64,000 nt of DNA from Geosiphon pyriformis (GCA_016748015.1 JAAOMT010000299.1:1101924-1165923); one strand, 5' to 3'. Shown: positions 34,801-47,242, numbered from the stretch's first letter. Translations and numbers: made by a program. Notes: generated from the sequence alone by a model not told the origin.

Positions 34801-36037
34801 GTTTATTCCATTTAAAAAAAGATAATAAAGTATGATGCCAATAAAAAAGTTATTTTTCAAGTATATAAAATGTAAAATTATTCAAAAATAATAAAACAGT
34901 TTTTATAACCAATAAAAAAACGCATAGCGGCATTTATGCATTATGTTTTAAATAATAATTACAAGTAAAGTATTTTATTGGATTTTTTTATACATTTCAG
35001 ATTTTTATTTTGTGAATAAAAAAATGTAATTTCAAAGTTTTTGTAATATTATGAGACAAAAACTGTAATTCTGTTTTTTTAAAACTAAATATTTTCAAAA
35101 TTTTAAAAATTTGTATTATTTGCTTGGTCAAGCTGTAAAATTAATAAATATTTAAAAAATTTGAAATGAATAATTTTTTACGACTATTTAGATAAATGTA
35201 ATAAAAAATTAATTATTGATTTATTTTAAATCAGAAATTAATATAATAAATAATAATAAGGAACTTTATTTTTAGAATTAGCAAACTCAAATAAAAAAAT
35301 ATTAATTTTATGATCACTTTGGATTAATAAAAATAGCTATATATTCAATGAAGTAACTTATATTTTGCACATTTTAATTATTATAATATATATTATATTT
35401 CAACTAAACAACTTTATTAGTAAAAAATACTTTAAAAAAATTTAATTAATTTTGCACAACTTTAAATCATTGATTAATAAAAAGTAAACATAGCTTATAT
35501 ATTTTCTATATATAACTAGCAATTTAAACTTAAGTAAATAAGTAATCGTCTCTTTTTTTAAACCAAAAGCAATATTTCTATTCTACCAAAGTAATTTACA
35601 AATACTTCTTTATTATAAGTATATTTATGCATCTATTTTTCTGTTGCTTTTTTGTAGAATTTTACTATATTTTCTTGCAAACTTTATATTTAATACTATT
35701 ACAGTTTGATTTTTTAACTTGATTAATTATTCTTGTAGAAAATATATAAGCAAAATTTTTCAAAGTTGTAAAAAGGCATTTTTACTTAATCAATTAAAAA
35801 TCTATTTTTTTTTATTTTTTGATTACTATATATAATATTGAAAAACAACAGTTTTAACATAATATACCAAATCAGTAAACTAATTTACAAAAACTTTAAA
35901 TATAATAAAAGGCTTAAAAAAAGCTTAAGTGAACAAGAAAAAACAGTTTTACAATTAAAAGCCAGATAATTCAAACTTTATTTTTTATAACAATAATAAT
36001 ATGTAAAAGTTTTTTCTCAAATATAATATTTTTATAA
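31859..36037. other. Start of the A+T-extreme compartment
   Basis: About 4 kb with almost no G+C and no recognisable gene. A frame from 31752 to 32075 overlaps the 3' end of the preceding gene and has no support. Unlike 1-30 kb, no long trinucleotide or tetranucleotide repeats occur. Confidence 0.6.
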
Positions 36038-36325
36038 AATTTTAGTCTTAACTATAGTATTATTAAAGACTTTTTTAAACTTAAAAGTAACAATAATAAA
36101 TCTTTAATAATAACTAATATTAAAAGTCTAAGAAATAAAACAAGTCTAATTATATTTTCAAAAAACCAAATTACTGATTTCGAAAATGGTATGCCAAAAA
36201 AAAGATTAATTAATTTGAAAAAAAGAATTCAAATACTAGCAGTAGTTAATAAACAAGAACTTAAAATAAATAACAGCACATTGCTACAACCAATAAGTTT
36301 CAAAAATTTTACCAAAAAGTTATAA
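36038..36325 (+). pseudogene. Lys/Asn/Ser-rich reading-frame relic
   Basis: A 95-codon frame without a clear ATG. It reads NQITDFENGMPKKRLINLKK, then NKQELKINNSTLLQPISF, and ends in TAA. It is notable as an open, biased frame in DNA of very low G+C. Many Ile/Leu/Phe codons could derive from Thr/Pro/Ser by C-to-T change. Not identified. Confidence 0.3.
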
Positions 36326-37263
36326 CAACGAAAGCAAAACCAGAAAAACCAGTTTCAAATTAATAAAACCATGTAAAAATTAAAATATATGTTATTTTGA
36401 TTTTTACAATAACGTTAGGTGCCAAAGTAAAAACTATTGTTACCAGAAATTTTTATATTTTTGGTAACATTTATTTTGTTGAAAATAACTTTAAATCTAT
36501 TGTTTATATATTGCTTTACTTAAAAAACTTTTAATAATTAATAATTGTTTTTAAACACTATTAAAACCAATAGTGCTTTCAGAAAAAAGAAAGCTTTAGT
36601 TTTTATTTTATTAATTTAATCTTTGTAATAAAATAATACAACAGTGTCATTACAAAAGATTATGTACTAAAACATAATTTGCTTTGCTTCTAAAACTGAT
36701 AATAATCGATTAAAATTTATTATATTAAGTAATATAAGCAAATACCAAATCAAATTAGCTTTAGCAAAATATGCTGTTGTTATTAGTATTGATTAATATA
36801 GAAAAACTTAATACCATATTTTCAAAAAAAACAGGCTTTAATATAATAAAAATACTTTAAAAAACATCAAGAGAAACTATTATCTTAGGTATTTTAAAAA
36901 AACAGTTTCTTTTACTGTTTTGGTTTTCTAATTATTTGAGTAGTAGTACTAATTTTTGGTTGAATTTTTAATAGTTTAATAGTAATATTTAAACTATTTT
37001 TAATAAACTGTTTTAAAAGAACTTTGAAAAAAAAACTTCTAACCAAAAAAAAAAGTGTTTTTTAGCAGTTAAAAAAAAATGTTTTAACAGAATTGTTTTT
37101 ATACTTAAAAAGATTTTTTGAATATTGTTGTTAAAATTCCAAAAAAATAAGAATTGCTTTTTTACTTTTTGCTTTAAATTTAATTATAAAAATATATAAG
37201 AAAAGATATAAATTTGTGTTTAAAATAACAAGATTTGTTAATTTTTTTTTATTTAACAAGTGA
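36326..37263. other. A+T-rich stretch without a gene
   Basis: Nothing recognised. Confidence 0.5.
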
Positions 37264-37828
37264 GGCCTAAATGCCACCTAGCACAATGCATCAAACTAAG
37301 TAATCTAAACTAGGCACAAATCATGTATTTTTTACACGTGACCAGCTACTCAGACCAATCAGAGCAATACTATAAATCTATCTTAACAGAAACCACACAA
37401 TCAGTACCAGAAAAAAACCTGCAAAGCTTACAAGAACCAAAACTGATGCTGTATGCCTCCACAATCCCAAGCAACTTAAAAACACCATCAGAAAGCAAAG
37501 ACACAGGACCACGAATCTCAGGAGACACAGACCCATCATGTGCAATTAAACCTTTCTTCTTTATCAATGCTCTATACTTAGCCTTCACCAACTATACATC
37601 AACCCAATGAGCCATTCCCAAATCTTGTACCAACTCGACAACCTTCTTGCTGGCAGTCTTGGCACAGCCAAAAACAGAGACAGCCTCCAAATACCATTCT
37701 CTGAATACAAAACTTTTGCATAATGCATTATACATAGTATTGTTAAAAGCACACAAGGAAAGCAATTGTGAAATACAGGACGATGACAAATTTAAGCCTG
37801 ACACAGAACCCTACTGGGCCATGTTATT
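37264..37828 (-). mobile_element. 5'-truncated LINE copy (3' end of ORF2 plus 3' UTR)
   Basis: On the minus strand a frame from about 37825 to 37370 reads KSFVFREWYLEAVSVFGCAK, VQDLGMAHWVDV, a TAG at 37592-37594, then ALIKKKGLIAHDGSVSPE and SGTDCVVSVKIDL to a stop. From memory this is the C-terminus found after the RNase H domain in the Rhizophagus LINE family present at 58.3-64 kb. The TAG sits where the family has Trp, so TGG to TAG. The 3' UTR continues to about 37270 and matches a second copy at 40040-40140. 5' truncation is normal for LINE insertion. Confidence 0.6.
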
Positions 37829-38417
37829 TATTATGTTAAAATTTTTAAATCAGATAAAAATTTATATTTTTAAAAAACATAATTTTTAAATTGCAAAAAA
37901 TATTGTTTTTATAATTAAATATGTGTTTTTTATATTTTGATAGATTAAAGTACCACATTAATAAATAGTAAGAAAAAACCAATATTGCATAACAAAAATT
38001 ATCAAAAAAACTCAATGTGCAAGATTAGTTTCACAAATATTTTATTTGCTATTTTTTTCAAAAAATAACAAAAAAATCTGAAAGTAGCGATATTATTAAC
38101 AAAAATAACACAATTGCTTTAAATATATGTTTTATATTGACACTTTTATAATTTAATAACAGATGTTATTTATACTTTTTAGTAAATATTTATTTAATAC
38201 AATTCATAAAAGCTAAAAAAAAATAGTAATTAAAAGTATAAGAAAATTAAAATTATTGTATTAATTTGTAATTAATTAGCTGATTTAAGTAAATATACTT
38301 TTCTACAACTTTGAAAAGTCTTGTTTATATATTCATAATAAAATTAATAATTAAGTTAGTAATTACATTAATAATTTAGTTCATTTTTTGCTGCAAATGT
38401 CTTTGTGGATAATTTTA
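37829..38417. other. A+T-rich spacer
   Basis: Nothing recognised between the LINE piece and the Tc1-like element. Confidence 0.5.
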
Positions 38418-39699
38418 CAGTCCTCCCGAAAAGTAATGGTGGGGTATTTTTTTTAAACATAATAATTTCTGTTTAAATTTTAAGATTTAATAGATATATA
38501 AGTAAAGAATATATATGCAAAAAATAAATATTTAGTATGTCCTCTTTTTACACTAATACAATCTTGAATTCGATTTTGCATATTAGTAATACAGTTAAGA
38601 ATGGCCTCATTAGATTGATTATTCCATTCTTCTACTATTGTAATAAAAATCGCTTAAGAGATATTTTTTTGTGTGCTATTATTGTCTTGACTTTTTTTTC
38701 AACATTTCGTTTAAGAATAGCCCAAATATTCTCAATTGGATTGAGATCTGAACTATATGATGGCCAAGACAAAATGCAATTTGGCAGTTGCATCTCAAGA
38801 TCTGCGCGAACATCTTTTGAAGTATGCTTTGGATTGTTATTATGCTAGAAAATCCAACGTTGTCGTCCATATATGCTAGTTGCATTGTAATATAAATTCT
38901 CATTAAGAATTTTACGATAAAGATGTCGGTCCATATTTTCGGTAAAGATGCACATTCCAACTTTTCTATATCCACAAATTGCTCCCCACATATGAAGTTT
39001 AAATATATGTTTTACCATTGGTGCAATAGGTTTACCTGAATGAGACCAAGCCAAGCAAGTATTTCGAAACATTTGTAAAGTTGTTTCATCTGAAAATACT
39101 ACTTTGTGCCAATTATAATTAGAATGTTCTTGAACGTACTAATCGGTTTTGTTTGGCTTGTTCAGTAAGTAGAGATATACATCTTGATAAAACATCTGTA
39201 TAACCAAGCTTAGAAAGTTCATCGCGAATAATCTGTTCACTTATTTTAATCTCAGAATATGTTTTTGCAAGTTGTGCCATGATTTCAATTGCTGTAGTAA
39301 AGTGATTTCGGTTTACAATTATTCCAATCTGGTGACTCATTTTTAGTAAAGTTTTTTGTGGATGACCTGAACAATAAATTGCTCGAATTTGACCATTTTA
39401 CGAAGTTGTCTTATATATTATTCACAAGAGTGAAGAAGAACATTGGTTTTTCGAGATATTTTGGTTGGACTTCAATAACCTTGTTGCCAAAATCTCTTAA
39501 CGGCTTCACAATTGAATTTTACAGGTTTATTTTTCATTACAAGAAATAAAACACATTATTGATCAAAACAATTTTGTTTTAAAAAATAAAAATAGTAGCA
39601 TGGAATGTATACACGTACAAATTATTACTTTACAATAGCTGATCAGACCAAGAATTACGCGCCGCAAGAGTTATCCCACCATTACTTTTTGGGGTACTG
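38418..39699 (-). mobile_element. Complete but dead Tc1-like DNA transposon
   Basis: 1282 bp between TA target-site duplications at 38416-38417 and 39700-39701. The termini are inverted repeats: CAGTCCTCCCGAAAAGTAAT on the left and CAGTACCCCAAAAAGTAATG on the right strand, sharing AAAAGTAATGGTGGG. The length is typical for Tc1. The transposase gene is on the minus strand and is broken. Confidence 0.85.
38530..39537 (-). pseudogene. Tc1 transposase, inactivated
   Basis: From ATG 39537: an N-terminal helix-turn-helix region (AVKRFWQQGY, then TGA where Trp is usual, then SPTKISRKTNV), a later segment with VVFSDETTLQMF (catalytic Asp intact) and WSHSGKPIAP. WIF is then followed by TAG and HNNNPKHTSK, where the family has Gln-Gln-Asp-Asn-Asp-Pro-Lys-His. 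The Gln has become a stop and the catalytic Asp is Asn. SYSSDLNPIENIWAILKRN (third catalytic Glu intact) follows, and the C-terminus reads EEWNNQSNEAILN in another frame. At least three frame changes are present. The visible inactivating substitutions are G-to-A or C-to-T. Confidence 0.8.
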
Positions 39700-40039
39700 T
39701 ATTTGAATAAGCAATTCTTAGACTGCTTTACAATAGATATTGGATATAATCAGTAAGTTTATAATTAAGTTTATAATTAAATTAATTAAAAATCATATTA
39801 ATAAGTAATTTTAAAAATAGAATTAATATAAATAATATTAATAATTAGTACATATAAATTAAATAAGATTAAATAATTAAATAACTAAAAAATTTAACTA
39901 TAATAATATAAATTATTTTTAAAAACTGTTTATTAAATTATATATGAATATTATAAAGTTTATACAATATAAAAAATATTGTATAAATTTTATTTTTTTT
40001 ATATATTTTAATAAGTAAGCTCTATATACAACTTAATAC

Positions 40040-40140
40040 AATTTATTAAACTATGTGATCTAAACTAGATATGAATTACACACTTTCTACATGTGACCAG
40101 CCACTCAAACCAATCAAGACAACACTATATTAAATTTATG
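40040..40140 (-). mobile_element. Short LINE 3' UTR copy
   Basis: About 95 bp align by eye with the 3' UTR at 37283-37377. They share TAATCTAAACTAG / TGATCTAAACTAG and CGTGACCAGCTACTCAGACC / TGTGACCAGCCACTCAAACC. Most differences are C/T or G/A. This is the extreme 3' end of the same LINE family, heavily 5' truncated. Confidence 0.55.
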
Positions 40141-41841
40141 AAAAGAAATCTATTCTAAAGAAACATCTTACTTATAATAACAACAGTATACTATTTTTGA
40201 TAAAACCATTCAACTAAATAGCAGTTGTATTTACATTAAATTTGACAGAGTTGAGTTAATGTTTTTAAAAAGTAATTAACTAAGTATAAAGTTTATTATT
40301 AAGTGAATTGATTTTATATTCATTCACAAAATTAGTATTAAAACCAATGTTACCAGAGGTTTTTGGTCTCTTTTCTTGAATGTTGTTAGTTCTTATTTGC
40401 TGCCAACTCACGTTTTCTGGAAGCTAGAGAACCTCTGATAACTGAATTTATCTTCAAATTATCTTCTATAATTTGAACCACTGGGCTTATAAGTAGAATG
40501 GCCAATTCTGTGCCAGTTACTTTATGCAGTTACATTGTAGTAAACATCAACTCTTTCCCTAAAATTGCTCATCTAGAAGCTCACTAAAAATGTGTAATTA
40601 CTTTGCTGTGAAAGTCAACTCTTCTACAGAAATCTCGTCTGTAGACTACTCTAATGATTATAATAAGAAAAGAAAAGAAAAGAAAAGAAAAAAAGAAAAA
40701 AATTGCAAAGAAAATGAAATGTTGTCAAGGGAATCGTTTTCTATCCAGGCCTGGGGTTACTAACAGATTACTGAAATTGGTAGCTAATCAATTTCAAAAT
40801 GTTAGTTGTGTTGAGGGAATTTCAAGTGTAATAATTAAGGATTTGGATTTTTGAATGTTTTAATTTTTATTTGATTTGTAAAAATGATTCTAAGAAAAGT
40901 AAATCTAAAGTAAGATATCTATGGTAAGATATATTTTCTTGAAAAAAGAAGCTCTTCTTTTATACAACTTGTTGTAGTACTAGTCTTTGAACTTGCACTT
41001 TTCTTTTTGCTATCATTTTGATGAACTAAAGATACATTTCGATGAACTACAAGTTATTTCTGTAAACTATTGATTATTTCGGAGAATTATCCATTATTTC
41101 GGCGAATTCTTGAATGTTAAATGGTTCGGGGTATTGTGTTATTTGATCATCTTAATTTTTATAATACAAATCAGGTTATTAATTGAATGATGATATTTGA
41201 TAATTTGATTAAATAATAAGTAATAATTGAAATGATAATAATTTATGCTGATTAATGATAGGAATTATAAGGGTAATTTCATGTTAATTACTAGCTAAAA
41301 TTCTACTGATAACACCATATTTAGTTTTGATCAATACTATATTCATAAAAAGCTAACTTACAGCTTTACTAAGAACAAACATTTTATTTTAAATAGCACA
41401 AACTAAATTTTTAAGTTCTATATATAGCAAAAAAAGTGTTCAAAAAAGTGTTCAAAGAACTAATAAACTTTATAACAGTCTTAATCAAGACAATTAAACT
41501 CAAGATTTAAGAATTCAGAGAATTTAATTTAAACATAATAACAGAATTAACAACAAAAACAATCAAAAAAATAGCATAAAAGACCAAAGAAACAAAAACC
41601 ATAGATTAAGTTTTATTACTAATAAAAAATAACACAAAAGATTTAAAGCCAATAACAGACTAAAGAAACAATTTAGAAAAAAAAAATAAGAATACCTTAT
41701 AATTAACAAACAAATAATTTAAATTTTAACATCTATTTGTTTAACCCAATCTTTGAAATTAATTAACTTAATAAATTGTTTTGCTTCTAAAATCAGTAAT
41801 GATTTGCTAAAAAACATTATATTTGGTAACATAGTCAATGA
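40141..41841. other. Region without a supported gene
   Basis: Moderate complexity at 40380-40850 with an (AAAAG)n tract at about 40668-40690, followed by a frame GNRFLSRPGVTNRLLKLVAN that ends at 40854. Not identified. The rest is A+T rich. Confidence 0.35.
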
Positions 41842-42411
41842 TTAATCTTGGTTTATCTTGAAAAAAATATTATTGTTGTTAATGTTTATATTAAAAAGAG
41901 AACTGGTTGCTGTTAAAAAGATTTTTTTTAAGATCTTATTTAAAACTACAAAAAAATTCAATGTAACAGTAATAAATACAAGTAACTGCTGCTGTTTTTT
42001 GAAGTCTTTGGTCTTTTTGGCTATTTGCAAAATAGTAATAATATTAATAGTAATAAAAACAAAAAAGACCAGCTTTTTAACTAATCTGTTGTTAAAAACT
42101 TTGGGGCTTTTAAAAGAAATAGAAACCAGATTGAAATTAACTTGAATGTGTTTCTTGAAAAAAACTTTGACTAAAAAAAAACCACCAGTCAAAGATAAAA
42201 AAAATGCTTTAGAAGCTGTTAAAGACAGCTTTTTACTATCAATATTTAAGAAAGATATGATCAAGATCTTTTGTTTAGCTGTTTTAATAATAAAAAGATT
42301 CTTTTTTGTTAAAACCTTATTAGTTACTACAAGAAAAGTAATGTTTGAAACTTTTTTACTTTTTGTTCTGGTCATGATCATAAAATTAGAAGAGAAATAA
42401 ATAACTTTCAC
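41842..42411 (-). pseudogene. Long open frame with hydrophobic/Lys-rich bias, probably hypermutated low-complexity protein
   Basis: A minus-strand frame of 189 codons with its first ATG about 10 codons in (MIMTRTKSKKVSN). It is rich in Lys, Ser, Thr and in Phe/Leu/Ile/Val (ASKAFFLSLTGGFFLVKVFF). The hydrophobic positions sit where a Ser/Thr/Pro/Ala-rich, Lys-rich low-complexity protein would give them after C-to-T changes at second codon positions (Ser to Phe/Leu, Pro to Leu, Thr to Ile, Ala to Val). The plus strand is also open through most of the span. No family recognised. Hypermutation is inference. Confidence 0.4.
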
Positions 42412-42660
42412 AAATAAAAAATTTTAAATGTAATATTTCAAAAAAGCTTTATTATTATTTTGTATATTTTATGAATAATTATTATGTTTTTTACATATAA
42501 CTAATCATCTAAATTAATCAAAATTACATTAACCAGTTATACAATATAAAAAATCATAATTAAAGCCACCAAAGCTTTGTAACTTTGAAAATTCTATATT
42601 AGATACTATGTGCACAAATTTTTTAAACTTTTAGAACTTAATTAAATTACAATACAGCTA

Positions 42661-44135
42661 CAGTCTAATAAGAAAAAAATTGGAAATATAAAAATAATTA
42701 CTATGTCTTAACTAATGTACCAAATTACATAAAACAACTATTATTAGAAAATCAAATACCATATAATTTTATTAAAAAATAAGAAATTCTTTCACCATTT
42801 ATCTCAATTATCATTTTACAAAGCCGCCTCATTAATTCTACTAACCCAATTAAGGTAGATTTAGGAATATCTTGTCACTCTTTCCCCATAAATCTCTCTA
42901 ATTCACTACGATTTTGAGGCATTCTTTTTTCTATATTCTTTTTAACAATAACTCAAAGGTTTTCTAGTAGGTTTAAGTCGGAATTATTAGATAGTTATCC
43001 CAACAATTCAGTTGTATTCTCAGCAATAAATTCTTTGGCAAGTTTGCTAGTATGCTTGGGGTCATTTTCTTGTTGGAATCGCCAATTATTCTCCAGCATT
43101 GCTCTAATTTCAGGTAAGTGGTTATGAAGAATATCTATATAAAATTGAGAATTCATTTTTTGAACAAAACAGAATAAACTAGTCTTTTCTTTTTTGTAAA
43201 AACCCCTCCACGCGAGAATTTTTGTTTGATCTTTAGGCATAGGACAAATTGGTCAAGTATCTTTATGCCAATATTTTACCGTTTTTTGAAAAAGTTGAAA
43301 AGATGTTTCGTTAGTAAAAACTGTTCTTTTCCAATCATTATTCAGGTGTTTTTTGGCCTATTCTATACGTTTTCGCTTATTCTCTTTGGTCAGCATTGGA
43401 GTTGCTCTAGGAAAACTTTTTTATAATTAAGATTGAATAAATGGTTTTGAATAGTAACATGAGAAACATTTATTCTCTTCTTAGCCAACTTTATTGCTAA
43501 ATATCTAGACAAAACTGAGGAATCTCTACAAATAATCTGCTTTAATACTTTTAAAGCATTTTCCATAATCTTTCTTGGCCAAACATTACCACTCGCATGC
43601 TTTATTGTTCCTTTTTTTTGAGTTTTTCGAGGATATTATAGATTGTAGAAAGGGGTATATTTGTTTTATTCTGTATTTCTTTCGTCTTTCGTATTCCTTG
43701 CTTCCAAAAATGTAATATGACTTGCCGTTGCATTTCTTGCTTTGAAGTCGGCATTTCAAAGACAAGTTTTAAAAAAAACTATTAGTTAATATGCGAGAAA
43801 ATGTTTTTAGAGCTCAGCCACTTACCTAATATTCTGTTTCCATTTTTACCATCACAAAACTTACTAAAAATGGTTAAACCAAACACAATCTTAGTAGATT
43901 CATATTTTTCCAATTTTTTTCTTATCAGACTGTACCTTAATTGGGTTAGTAGGATTAAAGAGGCGGCATTGTGAAATGATAATTGAGACAAATGGTAAAA
44001 GAATTTCTTACTAATTTTTTTTAATAAAATTATATGATATTTGATTTTCTAATAATAGTTGTTATATGTAATTTGGTACATTAGCTAAGACATAGTAATT
44101 ATTTTTATATTTCCAATTTTTTTCTTACCAGACTG
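42661..44135 (-). mobile_element. Tc1-like transposon with long inverted repeats
   Basis: 1475 bp between TA duplications at 42659-42660 and 44136-44137. The outer about 205 bp at each side are inverted copies (42661-42866 and 43932-44135) with roughly 90% identity by eye, beginning CAGTCTAATAAGAAAAAAAT and CAGTCTGGTAAGAAAAAAAT. Inside the right repeat, at 43909-43934, a second direct copy of the terminus occurs (complement CAGTCTGATAAGAAAAAAAT). This is the layout of IR/DR elements such as Tc3 or Sleeping Beauty. The left inner copy is not recognisable. The transposase on the minus strand is broken. Confidence 0.8.
42866..43754 (-). pseudogene. Tc1 transposase, inactivated
   Basis: From ATG 43752-43754 (MPTSKQEMQRQVILHFWKQG), then NIPLSTIYNILEKL (helix-turn-helix). 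After a frame change come VFTNETSFQLFQKT (catalytic Asp replaced by Asn) and FCFVQKMNSQFYIDILHNHL. Next is WRFQQENDPKHTS, and TTELLG is followed by TAA where the family has Trp. NNSDLNLLENL then ends in TGA where Trp is expected. Pro to Leu and Trp to stop changes all fit C-to-T / G-to-A. Stops at expected Trp also occur after KRKRIE and before QDIPKSTL. Confidence 0.75.
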
Positions 44136-47104
44136 TACATATTTTTTAAAATTATATAATATCATATATTATGATAATTAAACAAACAAATTAAAAAAGA
44201 ATTAATAAACAGTAATAATTTATTTTTTCAGTCAGAGCTGTCAAAATATTAGTTTTTTATTATTAGAATCATTTAAATAATTCTTAATTTTAGTTCAAAT
44301 TACTTTAAAAAAAAATTTCTTATTAATAATCTAATATAATTTTTTTCTACCAATAAAGTTTATGGCAATCCAAAATCGTTTACATTAATTCTAATTTGTA
44401 TATCTCAATTATAGACTTGCTATTAGTAAAAATTTTATATAAAATTTAAACACAAATTTTTAATTATTTTATTTGTGCAAATGTTTATAGTAATATAAGC
44501 TTGCTTAACAGATTAATTTAAAGTAATTTTTTAATTTATAAAGCCAAACTTTATGTTTAAGCATAAATTTAACTATACTAAGTTTACTTTTAGTTTGTAT
44601 TTGTTTAAATATTTTCAAATTGTACACATAAAAATAATAAACAGCTTTATTAAAAACTTTTTAATAAATTTGCTTTAAATTTAAACTTTTTTTTTAATAA
44701 TACTTCTATTTTTTTAGTTTTGAGAAGTTTTGCGTATATACTTTCAAAAAGAAATCAATAATTAGGTTAATGATTACATTAACAACTTATTTTAAAAATA
44801 GAATGACTAATATAAATAACATTAGTGATTAATATATATAATAGAATATAATTAAATAATTGATATAATTAAAAGCTAAAAAATTCAACTGTAACAATAT
44901 TAAAATTATGAATCTTTATTTAAGAAATTATTAGCATAATTAAATAAAAACAACTGAATTTAATTAATATTAAGAAAATGAAAATTTAGCAATAAAGATC
45001 AATAAACATGTTTAATTAAAAACTTGAATTGAATGCAAAGGATTATTTACAACTAAGAAACATTAAATAAAATAAATATTAGACTTATTTAATTTAATAA
45101 CAATCAGCTTTGTTATATTTAAAATTTCAATATAATTATATTAGTACAATACAATATTTTATATTTAAATTAAGACTTAAAAATAATTTACTAAAGACTT
45201 GGCAAAATAAAAAATAGGTTTAAAAATTTAATAAAACAAATATTAACAAGATAAAAGTCAAGTCTAAAAATTTAACACAACAAAATATTTATTTAAAATA
45301 TATTTTAAAAAAAATATATAATATTTTTTTGTTTATTATTTGTATATATATATATATAAAAATTTAAAACTTTTTATTTTAAAAAGCTTGATAATTATAA
45401 AAATAGGTTTTATTTACAGTATTAACTTAATATTTAACTTTTTTATTGGTTAAATTGTTAAATTAATTTTTAATTTATTTTTTGTTTTATATTAATTATA
45501 TAAACAAAATTTTTTTATCTGTAAAAAAATTTTAAAAAATAATTAAATTACAACTTGATTAATTAGCACTTTAAAGTTAATTAATATTTAATTATAAATT
45601 TTTGGGAATTTGTATTTGTCAAAATTAGCTTGAAAATAAGAAACTTGTTTTTTTAATCCTAAAGAAATAATTCCTGAAAATGATTAAAACTGGTTATTGA
45701 ATTTTAAAAATACTATTTAAAATATAAAATAATATAAGTGTATTATTTTTTTATTAACAATTTTAAAAAACTTAGCAGCCGTAATTTTGAGACTAATTGC
45801 ACAAATTGGATTGCTTATACTTGAATTTACTTTTTCTTGATAAATTTTAATTAATTTTATGTTGTTTTTAATGATTTTTTATTTTATTATCCCAATTTGT
45901 AACAATATTTTACCTAAATAAATACTTTTATTAATCATTAATTTCTTTTTAATATTTTATATGTTGCTTTTTTCTAAACTTTACTTATTTATTAAGTTTT
46001 TATTTAATTATTTTATATAAATATTATTATTATAAAATTCTTTCTTATTTTTTTCATTAATAAACTTATTATTTTGTTAATTTTCATTTAATATTCTGTA
46101 CTAATCAAAACTGAATAGCTTTGTCTAATTTATTTTTTGGTATCAAAATTTTACAGGACTAAAATAAATACTTAACTAATTTAAGATTAAAAGTTTTTTA
46201 TATAATTTTTTTTATTTATTAAATGAAAAATATGCTGTTTCTTAATTATCTTAAAAAAGATAAGGTCATAAATTTTTTTGATATTCATTAAGTATTGTAT
46301 ATAAATTTTAAAATGATAATAAAAAATTTAAATGCATAAAAATAATAATATTTCACTTTCAAATATTATGAATAAAAATGTCAATTTTCAAAAATAATTC
46401 ACTAATTAAAGATTAACCAAAATAATTAAATAAGTGCTATAAAAACAAAACTCAAAAAGAACATGAAGTAAGAAATGAATATTTTGGCATATAGAGATAT
46501 TATGGCGAGTAGAGTATTGTGATAAAATTGGCAAAATAAATTTTGCATGCAAAAATTAAAGATATGAAAGTATGACTTTTTTTTTATTGAACATGTGGTA
46601 TTTTTTATCATAATTCACAAATTACTTAATTTCCACAATATTTTTATTTGCCAAAATACTTTTTTTTATCCAAATATTTTTAATTTATGTCCCATTTTTT
46701 CGTTGCTTTATTAAGTATAACCCTTTCACAATCAACTAATATAGTACATGTACATATCAAAGCAAATAGGAATCGCATACGTGACTGTATTTTTCAATTT
46801 GTAGTATTTTGAGTCAATTTAACAGTTATGTTTAAAATTACAAAATCTCTAAAATATAAAACTTGTTTTTCAAATTAAATAAATAAATAATTTTTTTATT
46901 GATTCAAATTTAGTAATTGATTTTGATTTTTTAGATAACAAATTAAAACAAATAATATTAATAATGAAAATTAAAACTGTTATATATATATATGTATTTT
47001 TAAAAATGAGTATTCATAATACCTAGTTTTATTATTTCTTGAAGGAAAATTACTTTATATTTTTAAGTCAGAATTTTTTAAATAATCAAATATTGGAAAA
47101 TTCT
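44136..47104. other. A+T-extreme stretch
   Basis: About 3 kb without recognisable genes or elements. The short frame at 46426-46611 has no support. Confidence 0.5.
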
Positions 47105-47242
47105 CTATTTCATCGTATGTGATAAGGATACAGTAAAATTCTCGTGTTTTTGTTTGCCCAGTAAAATATTTACGTTCATGATTTCCCTAATATCGATCTC
47201 TTCAAAACGGAAAATTATCATTGGGGATAGTTGAAACACTTT
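47105..47242 (-). pseudogene. Orphan exon or relic, unknown
   Basis: A 45-codon minus-strand frame reads KVFQLSPMIIFRFEEIDIRE, then NVNILLGKQKHENFTVSL, and ends in TAG. Just upstream another frame (LIWSFELIYQIFDFITTNKK, up to about 47310) looks coding, so one frameshift probably separates them. Not identified. Confidence 0.3.

Noticed and set aside
37323-37889. Plus-strand frames of 95 and 80 codons
   Set aside because: Antisense to the LINE ORF2 C-terminus, which is recognisable on the minus strand.
38679-38975. 98-codon minus-strand frame
   Set aside because: Wrong register; the Tc1 catalytic block is read in the neighbouring frame across a stop.
41858-42400. Two adjoining plus-strand frames (95 and 84 codons)
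   Set aside because: The minus-strand frame is longer and uninterrupted, with a low-complexity pattern that can be explained by C-to-T decay; the plus frames are probably its shadow, although this is not certain.
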